From positions 124,001-188,000 of the forward strand of contig NZ_JASCIQ010000010.1 in assembly GCF_029968035.1 (NCBI RefSeq): a stretch of 64,000 nt of DNA. The letters run 5' to 3'. Position numbers and translations under genes: made by a program. The stretch is from Streptomyces cavernicola (GTDB lineage: Bacteria > Actinomycetota > Actinomycetes > Streptomycetales > Streptomycetaceae). The notes beneath the pieces are model-generated. The model searched no databases, was not told where the DNA came from, and saw nothing but the letters and a program-made list of their open reading frames with translations. This document shows positions 62,626 to 64,000 of the stretch, in pieces; positions within the stretch are counted from its first letter, which is position 1, and every line of letters begins with the position of its first letter.

Positions 62626-64000
62626 GGGCGGGAGTCCGGAGGACGGGAGTCCGGGGGGCGGAAATCCGGGGGGCGGGAGCCCGGGGGTGCGGGGGTCTGC
62701 TGGTCGGCGCCTGCCGGGTGGGGCGGCTGCTGGTCCGCGTCCGCCGGGCGGGCGGCCTGCTCGTCCGCTTCTGCCGGGCGGGCGGCCTGCTCGTCCGCGT
62801 CAGCCGGGCGAGGCGTCTGGCGCTCCGGCTCCGCCGAGCGGGACGCCTGGGCCACCTCGTCCGCGTCCGCCGGGCGAGAGCCCTGCCGCTCCGCCTCGGC
62901 CGTCTGGTCCGCGGCGGTCTGGTCCGGGGCCGTCTGGTCCGCCGCCGTGATCAGGGTGCGCAGCTCGTGCTCGACGCGGGCGTGCAGGCGGGACCGTTCG
63001 CCGGAGTCCGCGTCGTCCGCCGTGGTGCCCGCGCCGGCATCGAGAGCCGTCAACTTGCGGTGGGCGCGCTCCAGTTCGTTCACGGCCGCGGCTCGGCCCG
63101 CCGTGGCCATGAGCTGGCCGGAGCGCTCGATCCGCGCCTCCACGGCCAGCGTCGCGAAGCCCAGCTGCTCGGCCTCCTCCACGCAGCGGCGGTAGTGGTC
63201 GGCGGCCGTCACGCGGTAGCGGTGGGCTCCCGTGCGGCGGGCGAGCGCGTCGGCGACGCGGCCTCGGTGCAGCGCGGCGTACGCGACGATCTCGTCGTCC
63301 CCCTCTCGCATGGCCACGCCGAGGGCCCAGTCCGCTTCATGCAGGTCCGAGAGGGCCTCGCCGTGGCGGTACCGGGAGATCAGGGACACGGCGAAGAGCA
63401 GGTGCCGGCGGGGCGCTTCGGGGTCGCTGGCGGCGGTGAGATCGAGGGCGGCCCGGAACGCGCGGACACAGCGGTCCAGTTGTCCGGGAGACTCGTTTTC
63501 CTCGTCTTCCTCGTTTTCCTCGGCTTCGCGGTGGCCCACGACGCCGTACCGCCCGGGAGGGACTCCGTCGGCGTCCAGCAGGAGCTGGCCGAGCAGTGTG
63601 TGCAGCCCGGCGTCCTCAGGGACCAGCTCCAGGGCTCTGTCCAGGTCGGCGACGGCCTGGGCGAGGCTGTCCTGCGGGCCGAGCAGGTGGCCGTAGCGCC
63701 AGAGGTGGAACGCCCGGTTCGCCAGGGCCGTGCTCAGTTGCCGGGGGTCCACTGAGGTCTCGATCGCCTGGTCGAGCGCCGCGAGGCCGGCGATCAGCGG
63801 GTCGAGCAACGATTCCGCCGGGTCGACGGTGAGCTCGTGCGCCTCGGCCAAGTCCAGCCAGCGCACGGCCAGTTCACCGGCCTCGATGTTCGCACCCAGC
63901 AAGCCCGACGTGCCCGACGCACCCGACGCACCCGCCCGCGGAGCCAGCACGCGCTCCAGGTCCACGACCGCACGCCCCGCCAGCTCCCGCTGCTGCCGCG
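62622..64000 (-). CDS. TPR-like protein heading the RiPP operon (5' end beyond window)
   Basis: At least 459 residues; the frame is open to the right edge (RQQRELAGRAVVDLERVL at the edge), so the true start is outside. The N-terminal two thirds is helical with TPR-like units (LDRALELVPEDAGLHTLLGQLLLDA; landmarks ALANRAFHLWRYGHLL, AAYAALHRGRVADALARRTG-like). An acidic patch EENEEDEENE lies mid-protein. The C-terminal 110 residues are disordered, with six decapeptide repeats of the RPADADEQAA type and ending RPPDSRPPDSRP. The stop overlaps the precursor start (ATGA), so the genes are coupled. Function unknown. Confidence 0.7.
   Translation of the reverse strand, partial: RQQRELAGRAVVDLERVLAPRAGASGASGTSGLLGANIEAGELAVRWLDLAEAHELTVDPAESLLDPLIAGLAALDQAIETSVDPRQLSTALANRAFHLWRYGHLLGPQDSLAQAVADLDRALELVPEDAGLHTLLGQLLLDADGVPPGRYGVVGHREAEENEEDEENESPGQLDRCVRAFRAALDLTAASDPEAPRRHLLFAVSLISRYRHGEALSDLHEADWALGVAMREGDDEIVAYAALHRGRVADALARRTGAHRYRVTAADHYRRCVEEAEQLGFATLAVEARIERSGQLMATAGRAAAVNELERAHRKLTALDAGAGTTADDADSGERSRLHARVEHELRTLITAADQTAPDQTAADQTAEAERQGSRPADADEVAQASRSAEPERQTPRPADADEQAARPAEADEQAARPADADQQPPHPAGADQQTPAPPGSRPPDFRPPDSRPPDSRP

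Noticed and set aside
62618-62950. Plus-strand small ORF over the precursor region as an alternative peptide.
   Set aside because: Pro/Gly/Arg-rich shadow of the decapeptide repeats. No start-site signal, and it is opposite to the operon.

Overview
The window is chromosomal DNA of a Streptomyces-type actinomycete. The evidence is very high GC with strong G/C third-position bias, frequent GTG and TTG starts, four-base start/stop overlaps, a conservon (cvnABCD), a single-protein 2-oxoglutarate decarboxylase/dehydrogenase (Kgd), and a gene order that I recall as syntenic with the atp-to-kgd part of the S. coelicolor core chromosome. That synteny is from memory and was not searched. Almost everything is core chromosome. 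I see no insertion sequence, prophage, CRISPR array or rRNA operon. One tRNA gene (Arg, anticodon CCG) is present.

Layout. 1-19.7 kb is a long block on the minus strand, read right to left: a receiver-only response regulator, nrtL (an ArgS relative with no catalytic domain), lysA-hom-thrC-thrB (aspartate-family amino acids), rho, an LCP cell-wall ligase, rpmE, prfA-prmC-tsaC-phosphatase-like (translation termination, release-factor methylation, tRNA t6A, overlapping genes), a serine hydroxymethyltransferase, a WecA/TagO-like polyprenyl-phosphate sugar transferase, and the start of the ATP synthase operon (atpI, atpB, atpE cut by the window edge). 19.9-25.3 kb holds tRNA-Arg, YceI, a second PrmC-like methyltransferase, and a divergent NHEJ cassette (ku on minus; LigD polymerase and ligase proteins as separate overlapping genes on plus), followed by 13 perfect copies of an 8-bp G-rich repeat. 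25.4-37.2 kb holds an NTF2-like protein, a degenerate NERD-like protein, a lipoprotein-histidine kinase pair with no response regulator beside it, a SEDS-PBP pair, a ferritin-like diiron protein divergent from a TetR regulator, and an NlpC/P60 hydrolase. 37.8-44 kb is a conservon with a styrene/indole-monooxygenase-like flavoprotein at its distal end. 44.3-58 kb holds a PP2C-like protein, a MarR regulator, a GH25 lysozyme, lon with a HAIR operator, two methyltransferase-fold proteins, an OmpR-type two-component system and kgd.

58.1-64 kb (minus) is the most interesting part. It is a compact, translationally coupled operon: a TPR-like protein (cut by the right edge), a 58-residue small protein, an FxsB-type radical SAM/SPASM enzyme, and a large TIR-like/NB-ARC/TPR protein. 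The layout is that of a cyclophane-forming RiPP system. The candidate precursor ends in YYSDAADPK, not in the canonical FxSxx-COOH tail.

A second theme is repetitive DNA in intergenic regions. A modular dispersed repeat family (C/G-rich ends, GC hairpin, 'gccggaggggctg' box, and a 'ggggcgcggggaactgcgcg' box) sits at gene ends at about 5.1, 29.1, 35.9, 37.3-37.8, 46.9 and 49.7 kb. There are also an 8-bp x13 array, a 14-bp x5 array and an 86-88-bp x3 array.
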